Below, piece by piece: positions 51,641 to 59,082 of a DNA stretch of 64,000 bases. Both the position numbers and the translations under genes were made by a program. Position 1 is the stretch's first letter. Each line of letters opens with the position of its first letter. The stretch is taken from the NCBI RefSeq assembly GCF_902459735.1, contig NZ_CABPRV010000012.1, forward strand, positions 124,001-188,000, written 5' to 3'. Below the pieces are notes generated by a model, which worked only from the letters and a program-made list of their open reading frames with translations, had not been told where the DNA came from and ran no database searches. The DNA is from Pandoraea capi. Its GTDB lineage: Bacteria; Pseudomonadota; Gammaproteobacteria; Burkholderiales; Burkholderiaceae.

Positions 51641-52636
51641 ATGTATTCGGACGTCAGGCAATTTCAGGGAGAAGTTGGCAAGACCGGCGGCAAATGCGAC
51701 GGCAATTGCAGTGGCAGCGAGCTGACTATGGTGACGCTGCACGTCTCGCGTTTCGATCCGCAGACGGATGCTGCGCCGTACGTACAGACCTTTCAGGTGC
51801 CGCACGTGCCGCACATGCGCATTATCGATGCGCTGAACTATGTGCAGGAAACGCTCGGCGTCGACATCGGCTACCGCTGGTATTGCGGTACCAAGAAGTG
51901 CGGCACTTGCGCGGTGCGCATGAATGGCAAGGAAGTGCTCGCCTGCTGGGAGGCGGCCGAGGCGGAGATGTCTCTTGAACCGCTGCGGCACTTGCCGCGC
52001 ATTCGGGATCTCGCGGTGGATCGTGGGCCGGCCGAGGCGAAGCTGGTGTCGCTGCAAACCTGGCTTCAACGCGCGCGTCCGTATGGCGGCTTTCCGGAGC
52101 CGGTCGATGCGGCCAACGCGGCGAGCCTCAGATCGACGATGGATTGCCTGAGCTGTCTCGCGTGCTATTCGGCGTGCCCCGTGCTCGATTTCCCGGACGA
52201 AATCGCGTTCGCGGGACCGGCCCCGCTGGTGCACCTCGCTCGCGTGGCGCTCGACGCTCGCGACGACGCCTCGCGTGTGTCGACGATTCTGAAAGAGGCG
52301 CACGTGCACCACTGCGTGAGCTGTTACCAGTGCGAGGCGGTGTGCCCCGCGCATATTCCGATCGTCAGCGCGGCCATCGAGCCGCTCAAGCGCATGGCTT
52401 ACGCGAGCGATCCGCAGGCGTCATCGCACACGCGCACGTTCATGGAGATCGTTTCGCGACGGGGGCGCATCGAGCCCATGCTGCTCGTGCTGGGCACGCG
52501 CGGCTGGCGTGCGGTGTTGCAACGTCCGGCGCGCACGCTCAGGTTACTGCTGCGCGGCAAGGTCCGCCCGATGGCGGCGCTGCTTCGCAGGCCGGTGGCG
52601 GGCATCGAAAAGATCCGGCAAATCTTCTTCCGTTGA
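51641..52636 (+). CDS. Iron-sulfur subunit (SdhB/FrdB/TfrB-like)
   Basis: A 331-residue FeS protein. An N-terminal [2Fe-2S] domain has YCGTKKCGTCAVRMNGKEVL and ACWEA. A C-terminal bicluster ferredoxin domain has CLSCLACYSACPVLD and CVSCYQCEAVCPAHIP, enough Cys for [4Fe-4S]/[3Fe-4S] centres. The C-terminal ~70 residues are basic and helical, perhaps for membrane contact. GAGGGGACAC precedes the ATG. With its neighbours it would pass electrons from the flavoprotein to the CCG-domain protein. Confidence 0.87.
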   Translation: MYSDVRQFQGEVGKTGGKCDGNCSGSELTMVTLHVSRFDPQTDAAPYVQTFQVPHVPHMRIIDALNYVQETLGVDIGYRWYCGTKKCGTCAVRMNGKEVLACWEAAEAEMSLEPLRHLPRIRDLAVDRGPAEAKLVSLQTWLQRARPYGGFPEPVDAANAASLRSTMDCLSCLACYSACPVLDFPDEIAFAGPAPLVHLARVALDARDDASRVSTILKEAHVHHCVSCYQCEAVCPAHIPIVSAAIEPLKRMAYASDPQASSHTRTFMEIVSRRGRIEPMLLVLGTRGWRAVLQRPARTLRLLLRGKVRPMAALLRRPVAGIEKIRQIFFR

Positions 52637-52645
52637 GGGATGGTC

Positions 52646-53527
52646 ATGCGAATTGCTTTTTATCCGGGGTGCAGCGCCCGAACGACGTGCGGCGAGTTGC
52701 TGCTGGCGACGCAAGCGGTAGCCGATCGTCTCGACATCGAGCTGGTCGCGCTGAGTTCTGCGACGTGTACCGGCAGTCGTGAGATTCGCGCCGCCGATGT
52801 CGAGCGTTTCGTGGCGCTCAACGTGCGCATCATCGCGATGGCCGAGGCGCAGGGGCTGGATCTGATGACGATCTGCAACACCTGCACGTTGAATCTGATC
52901 GAAGCGAAGCAGCGGGTGGACGACGACCCCGCATTGCGCGAGCGTGTGAATGCCAGGCTGGCGCAGGAGGGGCTCACGTACCGGGGCACGGCGCGCATCA
53001 CGCATTTTCTCTGGTATCTGCTCGAAGCGGTCGGCGAGGCGAGGCTGCGTTCGTTGGTCAGAACGCCGCTGAGCGAGCATCGGATCGCGGCGTTCTACGG
53101 TTGTCATATCGTGCGCCCGCCCTCGCTGTATGGCGATACCGACGCGCGGGAGGTGCGCTCGATCGAGACGCTGGTGCAGATTCTCGGGTGCTCGACCGTC
53201 GAGTATTCCGGCAGAACGTCGTGCTGCGGCTTTCACTGCTCAGCCCAGAGCGACGTGATCCCCGTCAAGCTGAGCGGCCGTCATGTGGCCTCAGCCAAGG
53301 CCGCAGGGGCCGAGGCGATCGTGACGCCATGCCCGCTGTGCCATACGGTGCTCGATACCTATCAGGACGACATGGCAAAGGATCTGGGCCAGTCGCTGGA
53401 CCTCCCGGTGCTGCATTTGCCGCAATTGGTCGGGCTCGCCCTGGGGCTCGACGCCGAGGCGCTCGGGCTGGGACGGCACGTGGTGCCGGTAAAGCCGATT
53501 CGATGGGCGCGTGAGCAGGCGTCATAA
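52646..53527 (+). CDS. CCG-domain (HdrB/SdhE-like) subunit
   Basis: A 293-residue protein with two cysteine-rich CCG-type domains, as in heterodisulfide reductase HdrB, SdhE of class E succinate dehydrogenases and TfrB. The first motif set is C9, C41, then CNTC (77-80), but CCG is reduced to CTG at 41-43. The second set is complete: YGCHIVRPP, SCCGFHC, and CPLCHTVLD. Such subunits bind a non-cubane FeS centre and react with quinones or thiols at the membrane surface. GAGGGA lies 5 bases before ATG 52646; ATG 52640 is possible. It completes a three-gene operon. Confidence 0.82.
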   Translation: MRIAFYPGCSARTTCGELLLATQAVADRLDIELVALSSATCTGSREIRAADVERFVALNVRIIAMAEAQGLDLMTICNTCTLNLIEAKQRVDDDPALRERVNARLAQEGLTYRGTARITHFLWYLLEAVGEARLRSLVRTPLSEHRIAAFYGCHIVRPPSLYGDTDAREVRSIETLVQILGCSTVEYSGRTSCCGFHCSAQSDVIPVKLSGRHVASAKAAGAEAIVTPCPLCHTVLDTYQDDMAKDLGQSLDLPVLHLPQLVGLALGLDAEALGLGRHVVPVKPIRWAREQAS

Positions 53528-53579
53528 CCCCGGGCCGTCCCCGGCCGCTCGGCGGGCTACGGAGATTTCGTCATGGGAT

Positions 53580-53606
53580 GTAACCGGCGGGAAGGCTGGA
53601 ACGAAC
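53580..53606 (+). promoter_or_regulatory. SigF-type ECF promoter of the YkgJ-family gene
   Basis: GTAACC (53580-53585) and CGAAC (53602-53606) are separated by exactly 16 bases. This equals the -35/-10 pair described for the ECF factor SigF of Caulobacter. The -10 element lies 42 bases upstream of the next start codon. The identical arrangement occurs before the sigma/NrsF operon at 54458. Confidence 0.7.
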
Positions 53607-53648
53607 TGAGTCTTACTTTGCCTTTCCTGCCGCCCGCGCGGCATCCCC

Positions 53649-54428
53649 ATGACATCGACTCACCATTTTTCCTGCACGATGTGCGGCAAGTGTTGCCATG
53701 ATCTGCGATTGCCCGTCGATACCGGCGAGGCGCTGCAATGGATCCGCAACGGCGGCGAGGTGCAGGTGCTGTGCGAGGCGATTCCGTGGCCGGCAGACCC
53801 GGAGAACCTCGACGGGATGGCCGGGTACAAGCGCGAGCGGTCCGTTGCTGCGATCAGCGGCGGGTTGCCGGTGCGCGTGGTGATTACGCTGGTGGCGGCG
53901 TTCGAGGGGGCGTGTCCGCATCTTGAGCCCGATATGAAGTGCGGCGCGTACGAGGTGCGTCCACGCGTCTGTCGCATCTATCCGGCAGAGGTGAATCCGT
54001 TCGTGCCGTTCGTACCGATGGAGAAGGCGTGCCCGCCGCAGGCGTGGGCGCCGTCGATGCCGCGCCTGATGACCGACGGGACACTGGTCGATGCGCCGAC
54101 GGCGGCGCTGGTGGTGCGCTCGCGTCAGGCGAGCGTAGAGGACATGGGGCGCAAGGCCTGGTTGTGCCATCGTCTCGGCGTGTTCGTAGCGTCGCTGGCG
54201 AACGAGGGCTTCGCGGTGCATACGCCGCCCTCGCACGCGTTGGAGTCGGCACTCGTCGAAGTGCAGGGGATGGGCATCGACGCCGATTCGATCCATCAGG
54301 AATGGATCTTCCTGACGAACCGGTCGCCCACGCGGGATGTCCTTCAGGCCGCCGGGGCGCTGGCTGTGCTGCCGGGCGACGGTCTGCCGGACACCATCGG
54401 CTATCTGCCGTTTCATCCGGCGGGGTGA
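53649..54428 (+). CDS. YkgJ-family cysteine-cluster protein
   Basis: A 259-residue protein of the YkgJ/CxxCxxCC (zinc/iron-chelating) family. The N-terminal cluster is FSCTMCGKCCHDLRLPVDTG; further Cys occur in GACPHLEPDMKCGAYEVRPR, VCRIYP and KACPP, together the family's metal-binding set. No signal peptide. The function of the family is not established; a metal-binding or methylation-related role is often guessed. No clear Shine-Dalgarno precedes the ATG, but a SigF-type promoter lies 43-69 bases upstream. This places the gene in the regulon of the neighbouring sigma factor, so it may help to cope with metal or oxidant stress. Confidence 0.82.
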   Translation: MTSTHHFSCTMCGKCCHDLRLPVDTGEALQWIRNGGEVQVLCEAIPWPADPENLDGMAGYKRERSVAAISGGLPVRVVITLVAAFEGACPHLEPDMKCGAYEVRPRVCRIYPAEVNPFVPFVPMEKACPPQAWAPSMPRLMTDGTLVDAPTAALVVRSRQASVEDMGRKAWLCHRLGVFVASLANEGFAVHTPPSHALESALVEVQGMGIDADSIHQEWIFLTNRSPTRDVLQAAGALAVLPGDGLPDTIGYLPFHPAG

Positions 54429-54457
54429 TCCGCCGGACGATATTTTTCTCAGGCGAT

Positions 54458-54484
54458 GTAACCGGGGGAGGTTTTCCAGCGAAC
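54458..54484 (+). promoter_or_regulatory. SigF-type autoregulatory promoter of sigma/nrsF operon
   Basis: GTAACC (54458-54463), 16-base spacer, CGAAC (54480-54484), the same elements and spacing as at 53580. The leader to the start codon at 54689 is long (about 200 bases). It includes a short tandem TTCCGGCTGA-like repeat near 54510-54530 but no gene. The sigma factor probably transcribes its own operon. Confidence 0.7.
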
Positions 54485-54688
54485 TTACCGAATTGTGGCG
54501 TTATAAGATTCCGGCTGATTTCCGGCTGACGTCGGGTGTGAGCGACCGCTCGCCTGGCGGTGGCCGTGGCGTTGAGGTCGATGCATGCGATATGTCCGAT
54601 ATGCACGACCGGCGACGTCGCAAGTTCGCCCCTGTCGGGCGGCCATGGACCGGGAATCGACGCATGCCGTGATTCTGGAGGCTGGACC

Positions 54689-55234
54689 TTGTATTCCGCA
54701 GAGCCGCGCCTGAAAGCCCTGTTTGCCAGCGGGCTTTCCGGTAATTCGGCCGACTATCGCTCGTTCCTCATCGAGCTGACCCGACACTTGCGTGGCTATC
54801 TCCGCAAGCGGATTCCGCATTTTCGCGACGATACGGAGGATCTCGTTCAGGAGATCCTGCTGGCCGTGCACAACGCCCGTCATACGTTCCGCCCGGACGA
54901 GCCTTTGACGGCGTGGGTCCATGCGATCGCCCGCTACAAGCTGATGGACTTCTTTCGCGCCCATTCGAGACGCGACGCCCTGCATGAACCACTGGACGGC
55001 GACGAGGACATCTTCGCGTATGCCGACGATGAGCCAGCGGAGGCGCGGCGTGACATTGGCGCGCTGCTCGCGCGGTTACCGGACAAGCAGCGGTTGTCGA
55101 TCGAGCATGTGAAGTTGCAGGGGCTGTCGGTGGCGGAGGCCGCGCATCTGACAGGATTGAGCGAGTCGGCGGTAAAGGTCAGCATCCATCGCGGGCTGAA
55201 GGCGCTGGCGGCATTGGTGAGGGGCGCGATATGA
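54689..55234 (+). CDS. ECF sigma factor, SigF-like, TTG start
   Basis: A 181-residue ECF sigma factor. Region 2 includes DDTEDLVQEILLAVHNARHT and WVHAIARYKLMDFFRAHSRR. Region 4 includes LPDKQRLSIEHVKLQGLSV and the HTH LTGLSESAVKVSIHRGLKAL. The start is assigned to TTG 54689 because GGAGG (54677-54681) precedes it at ideal spacing and the family sequence begins there. ATG 54560 in frame would add 43 residues of unlikely sequence. The stop overlaps the start of nrsF (ATGA). Pairing with NrsF and the GTAACC/CGAAC promoters point to the Caulobacter SigF group, which answers heavy-metal and oxidative stress. Confidence 0.87.
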   Translation: MYSAEPRLKALFASGLSGNSADYRSFLIELTRHLRGYLRKRIPHFRDDTEDLVQEILLAVHNARHTFRPDEPLTAWVHAIARYKLMDFFRAHSRRDALHEPLDGDEDIFAYADDEPAEARRDIGALLARLPDKQRLSIEHVKLQGLSVAEAAHLTGLSESAVKVSIHRGLKALAALVRGAI

Positions 55235-55872
55235 GAACGGATGAATTCGTGAACCTCCTCGCGGCAGGGGAGTCGCCTGTGCCGCGCGGTGTGGCGGCCC
55301 GACGGTTTTCCGTGGCGATTGCCGTTGCGCTGGTGGGCGGGGCGGTGCTGATGCTGGCGCTCTACGGGATTCGGCCGGACATCGGTCTGGTGGCCTGGAC
55401 GCCGATTTTCTGGGCGAAGGTGGCGTTCCCGATGAGTCTGGCCGTCGGCGCGGCGATTGCCGTCGGCCGACTTGCGCGACCGGCAGCGCGTGTGGGCATG
55501 GGGCTGCCGTTGATGAGCGCGCCGGTGCTCGTCGTCTGGCTGGCTGCCGCAGCGGTGGTGGCGACGGCGGTGCCGGAGGCGCGCCTTGGCCTGCTCCTCG
55601 GGCAGACGTGGCGCTCGTGCCCGTTCAACATCCTGCTGCTGTCGACGCCGGGCTTCGTCGCCATGATCTGGGCGATGCGAGGGCTGGCGCCGACGCGCCC
55701 GCGTCGGGCGGGCGCTGCGGCGGGATTGCTGGCGAGCGCCATCGGCACGTTGGTCTATTGCCTGCATTGCCCGGAGATGAGCCCGGCGTTCTGGGGCCTG
55801 TGGTACGTGCTCGGCCTGTCGCTGCCCACGCTCATCGGTGCGCTGCTCGGGCCGAGGTTGCTGCGTTGGTGA
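55231..55872 (+). CDS. nrsF: NrsF (DUF1109) membrane anti-sigma factor
   Basis: A 213-residue inner-membrane protein with about six helices, of the DUF1109/NrsF family. Conserved cysteines are C130 in WRSCPFNILL and C177/C180 in YCLHCPEMSPAFWG; two Cys at equivalent places in Caulobacter NrsF are needed for sensing. It holds the sigma factor inactive until metal or oxidant stress alters these Cys. It is coupled to the sigma gene by an ATGA overlap. The usual DUF2282/DUF692 partners of this locus type are absent; the YkgJ-family gene upstream seems to be the other member here. Confidence 0.87.
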   Translation: MRTDEFVNLLAAGESPVPRGVAARRFSVAIAVALVGGAVLMLALYGIRPDIGLVAWTPIFWAKVAFPMSLAVGAAIAVGRLARPAARVGMGLPLMSAPVLVVWLAAAAVVATAVPEARLGLLLGQTWRSCPFNILLLSTPGFVAMIWAMRGLAPTRPRRAGAAAGLLASAIGTLVYCLHCPEMSPAFWGLWYVLGLSLPTLIGALLGPRLLRW

Positions 55873-55894
55873 GGGAGGCACCGGTCAACACCCG

Positions 55895-56797
55895 TCAACG
55901 TGCATTGGCGCGAGGCTTGAGCAAACCCGACAGCCCGACGCGATGCAGCATTTCGGCACGAAGGCGATCGAGTACGGTGAAGCCGACGTCCGCACCGTCT
56001 TCCGACGGATCGATATGCACGCGAAACGGACGTTTGCCGAACGCGGTGTCGACCACTTTTACGATGGCGTCGGCCACGAGGCTGGCGTCGGCGTCTTCGG
56101 GCACGATCTCGGCGAAGGCCTTCTGGACTTGTTCGCCGAACCCGGCATAGGGGCCGGCTTCGTATTCGGCAACGCGCGCCTGATCGGCTGGCGTCGTCGA
56201 ATGGGCGAAGTGGTTTGTCCCGTGGGTGAAGGCGCCCGGCACGATGATCGATGTCTCGATGCCCCAGCGAGAGAGTTCACGGGCGTACTGCACGGCAATC
56301 GCATCCATGGCCGCCTTCGCCCCGAAATACGGCGCCAGATAGGGCGGCGTGCCACCGGCAGAACTGCTGCTGGACACCCAGACCAGCAGCCCCTGACCCT
56401 GCGCGCGCAGTTGCGGCAGCACGGCGCGGTTGACCCGCTGGGCGCTCAGGACATTGACGTCATAGAGTTGCGCGTACTGCTCCGGCGTGAACGCCTCGGC
56501 TGGGCCGAACACCATGTGACCGGCGTTGTGCATCACGACGTCGATGCGGCCGGTGTCGGCGATGACCTGGGCGACGGCGGCGTCCACCGAGGCCTGGGAT
56601 TGCACGTCCATGTCGACGGTGCGCAGGTCTGCGCCGTTGCGCTTCGCAAAGTCGGCCATCTGCTCGACGACCGGGGCGTTCCGGCCTGTCGTGTTGCGCA
56701 TCGATGCGTAGACGGTGTGGCCGGCCCGGGCGAGCGCTTCAGCGCTAAGGCGGCCGAAGCCGCTCGATGCGCCCGTAATGAGGATGATCTTGCTCAT
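55895..56797 (-). CDS. Short-chain dehydrogenase/reductase
   Basis: A 300-residue SDR oxidoreductase. The cofactor motif is ITGASSGFGRLSAEALARAG, NAG is in VVMHNAGHMVFG, and the catalytic Ser and YxxxK are in VWVSSSSSAGG and YLAPYFGAKAAM (Tyr-x3-Lys). It prefers NAD(P)(H); the substrate is unknown. AAGGAGAATCACC precedes ATG 56797. The related SDR gene 56868-57605 ends 70 bases upstream on the same strand. Both are divergent from a LysR gene that may control them. Confidence 0.9.
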   Translation of the reverse strand: MSKIILITGASSGFGRLSAEALARAGHTVYASMRNTTGRNAPVVEQMADFAKRNGADLRTVDMDVQSQASVDAAVAQVIADTGRIDVVMHNAGHMVFGPAEAFTPEQYAQLYDVNVLSAQRVNRAVLPQLRAQGQGLLVWVSSSSSAGGTPPYLAPYFGAKAAMDAIAVQYARELSRWGIETSIIVPGAFTHGTNHFAHSTTPADQARVAEYEAGPYAGFGEQVQKAFAEIVPEDADASLVADAIVKVVDTAFGKRPFRVHIDPSEDGADVGFTVLDRLRAEMLHRVGLSGLLKPRANAR

Positions 56798-56867
56798 GGT
56801 GATTCTCCTTGGCTGATTAGGTAGTCGGTGACGAGGTTTCGGTATTCGATAGCAAGGCGGACGGCAC

Positions 56868-57605
56868 TCAGACCATGCCGCCGTTGGCGCGCAGCACCTG
56901 CCCGTTGATCCAGCTCCCGACAGGGCTGGCAAGGAAGGCAACGGCGTGGGCGATGTCGTCGGGGGTGCCGAGGCGTTCCAGCGGGTTCATCTTCGCCAGC
57001 CGGTCGATCAGTTCGGGCGACTTGCCGTTGAGGAACAGGTCGGTGGCGGTCGGGCCGGGGGCCACGGCATTGACCGTGATCGAGCGGCCGCGCAGCTCTT
57101 TCGAGAGGATGGCCGTCATCGTCTCCACCGCCGCCTTCGTTGCCGCATAGACGCCATACGTCTCCGGCTTCAGCCCGACCACACTGGTGGACAGATTGAT
57201 GATCCGGCCGCCGTCGCGCAGTCGGCGCGAAGCCTGACGCAACGTGTTGAACGTGCCTTTCAGATTGATGGCGATCTGGCTGTCGAACAGGCTGTCGTCG
57301 CTGTCGGCAAGCGTGGCGAGCTTCATGATGCCGGCGTTGTTGACCAGAACGTCGACGCCGCCGTAGGCCGCTTCGGTGGCGTCGAACAGGCGCGCGACGT
57401 CGGCGGGCTTGCTGACGTCGGCCTGCGCGCTGATGGCGCGGCCACCGGCGGCTTCGATGTCAGCGACGAGGCGTTCCGCTTCTGCGGTGCTGCCTGCGTA
57501 GTTGACGACGACGGTGAAGCCGTCGCGCGCCAGATGACGCGAAATGGCGGCGCCGATACCGCGCGACGCGCCGGTGACGATGGCAACTTTGGTGAGGGAA
57601 GTCAT
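56868..57605 (-). CDS. Short-chain dehydrogenase/reductase, FabG-like
   Basis: A 245-residue classical SDR. The cofactor motif is VTGASRGIGAAISRHLARDG, NNAG is in VLVNNAGIMKLA, the active site is INLSTSVVG with YGVYAATKAAVET (Tyr-x3-Lys), and the C-terminus is GQVLRANGGMV. It belongs to the 3-oxoacyl-ACP reductase-like group often induced by quinones or carbonyls. The substrate is unknown. It is the first gene after the divergent promoter shared with the LysR gene at 57740 (134-base gap). Confidence 0.9.
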   Translation of the reverse strand: MTSLTKVAIVTGASRGIGAAISRHLARDGFTVVVNYAGSTAEAERLVADIEAAGGRAISAQADVSKPADVARLFDATEAAYGGVDVLVNNAGIMKLATLADSDDSLFDSQIAINLKGTFNTLRQASRRLRDGGRIINLSTSVVGLKPETYGVYAATKAAVETMTAILSKELRGRSITVNAVAPGPTATDLFLNGKSPELIDRLAKMNPLERLGTPDDIAHAVAFLASPVGSWINGQVLRANGGMV

Positions 57606-57739
57606 GGCAGTTCTCCGATTGAGACCGCGGGATCGCGGCGTTGAGAGCACTATGCGATCTTTCGGTTCAGAGATAATCGGTGTACATTGCACGTCACTGT
57701 TTCCTTGTGGCGAACAATAACGGATCGGGAGAACGCGTC

Positions 57740-58639
57740 ATGGACCGTCTGGATGCCCTGCGGCTTTTCGTCCGAATCGTGGAGCGGCGCAGTTTCACCC
57801 TGGCCGCGAACGATCTGGAGATTCCCCGCTCGACGGCGACCAAAGTGATCGCGGAGATGGAGACGCGACTGGGCGTGAGGCTGCTTCAACGCACGACGCG
57901 TGTGGTGCGTCCGACGCTTGACGGCGAGGCATTCCACCTGCGGTGTGTGCGTATCCTTGACGATCTGGAAGACGCCGAAGGGGCATTTCGGGGCGCGCAC
58001 CCCACGGGGCAGTTGCGCGTGGAAGTGCAGGGCACGCTGGCGCGTCATTTCCTGATGCCGGGCCTGCCCGCGTTTCTTGAGCGCTATCCGCAAATCGAGT
58101 TTTCAATGAGCGAAAGCGATCGATGGGTGGATCTCGTGCACGAAGGCGTGGATTGCGCGGTGCGATATGGACATCTCCCGGACAGCGATCTCGTGGCGCG
58201 GCGTGTCGCGACGTTGACGCGACTGACCTGTGCAACACCCGGCTATCTGGCGAAGTTCGGCACGCCTGCCAGCATCGATGCGCTCGATGGGCACCGCATG
58301 GTGGGGCTGCGCTCCATTACGACGGGGCTGGTGACGCCTCTGGAGTTTGAGCACGCGAACGGATTGCAGACGCTGTCGCTCAAAGGGCCGCTCATCGTGA
58401 CCGGCACCGAGAGTTATCTCGCCGGAATCCGGCTGGGCCTTGGGATTGCGCAGGTCCCGCGTTTCCATGTCGAGGACGATCTGAAAACCGGCAAGCTGAT
58501 CGAAATTCTGGCGGATGCACGACCCCCGTCTGCCCCGGTGTCGCTGCTCTATTCGCGCAAACGTCAACTGTCGCCGCGTGTTCGCGTCTTCCTGGAGTGG
58601 GCGGGCGACGAATTCAAATCGAGAAACGTGTCGCTTTGA
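57740..58639 (+). CDS. LysR-family regulator, divergent from SDR genes
   Basis: A 299-residue LysR regulator of the CrgA/PtxR subgroup. The HTH is in MDRLDALRLFVRIVERRSFT, LAANDLEIPRSTATKVIAEM and TRLGVRLLQRTTRVVRPTLD. The effector domain contains VHEGVDCAVRYGHLPDSDLV, typical of this subgroup. It is probably the regulator of the two SDR genes on the other strand, as is common for LysR-SDR pairs reacting to aldehydes or quinones. Confidence 0.9.
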   Translation: MDRLDALRLFVRIVERRSFTLAANDLEIPRSTATKVIAEMETRLGVRLLQRTTRVVRPTLDGEAFHLRCVRILDDLEDAEGAFRGAHPTGQLRVEVQGTLARHFLMPGLPAFLERYPQIEFSMSESDRWVDLVHEGVDCAVRYGHLPDSDLVARRVATLTRLTCATPGYLAKFGTPASIDALDGHRMVGLRSITTGLVTPLEFEHANGLQTLSLKGPLIVTGTESYLAGIRLGLGIAQVPRFHVEDDLKTGKLIEILADARPPSAPVSLLYSRKRQLSPRVRVFLEWAGDEFKSRNVSL

Positions 58640-58713
58640 CTCGGCGGGAGCATGCCCGCCCGTCAATGCTTCCCCGGTGTGCTGCCGCTGTTCTGAAATT
58701 TCCGTTTGCAACA

Positions 58714-58747
58714 TTTCCATATTTCGACTAAATTCGAAATATGGAAA
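58714..58747. promoter_or_regulatory. ArsR operator
   Basis: TTTCCATATTTCGA (58714-58727) and TCGAAATATGGAAA (58734-58747) form a perfect 14-bp inverted repeat around a 6-base centre. The right arm covers the arsR start codon at 58741. Length and AT-rich arms fit an ArsR dimer site, so the repressor should block transcription or translation initiation of its own operon until arsenite binds. Confidence 0.8.
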
Positions 58748-59082
58748 CTAACAACGTACTCACTGCCCTGGCGGCGCTCGCGCATTCCGTCCGACTTACG
58801 GTCTTCCGCTTGCTGGTCCAGGCGGGCCCCGAAGGGTTGCCCGCCGGCCGCATTGCGGAACTGATGGAGATGCCGGCGTCGTCTTTGTCGTTCCATCTCA
58901 AGGAACTGCATCGCGCCGATTTGCTGACGAGCCGTCAGGAAGGCCGCTCCATCATCTACATGGCGCACTTCGAGACCATGAACGGATTGCTCGGCTACCT
59001 CACGGAAAACTGCTGCGGCGGTGTGCCGTGTTTGCCTGATGCCGCCTGCAAGGTTGGCGAAACGGCCGGGAAGTCGCGATGA
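58741..59082 (+). CDS. arsR: ArsR-family arsenite-responsive repressor
   Basis: A 113-residue winged-helix repressor: ALAHSVRLTVFRLLVQAGPE, recognition region MPASSLSFHLKELHRADLLT, wing SRQEGRSIIYMA. Cysteines C91, C92, C97 and C103 are near the C-terminus (ENCCGGVPC). They resemble the C-terminal As(III) site described for Acidithiobacillus ferrooxidans ArsR rather than the alpha3 site of E. coli ArsR. The stop overlaps acr3 (ATGA). A 14-bp inverted repeat covers the start codon. Confidence 0.92.
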   Translation: METNNVLTALAALAHSVRLTVFRLLVQAGPEGLPAGRIAELMEMPASSLSFHLKELHRADLLTSRQEGRSIIYMAHFETMNGLLGYLTENCCGGVPCLPDAACKVGETAGKSR

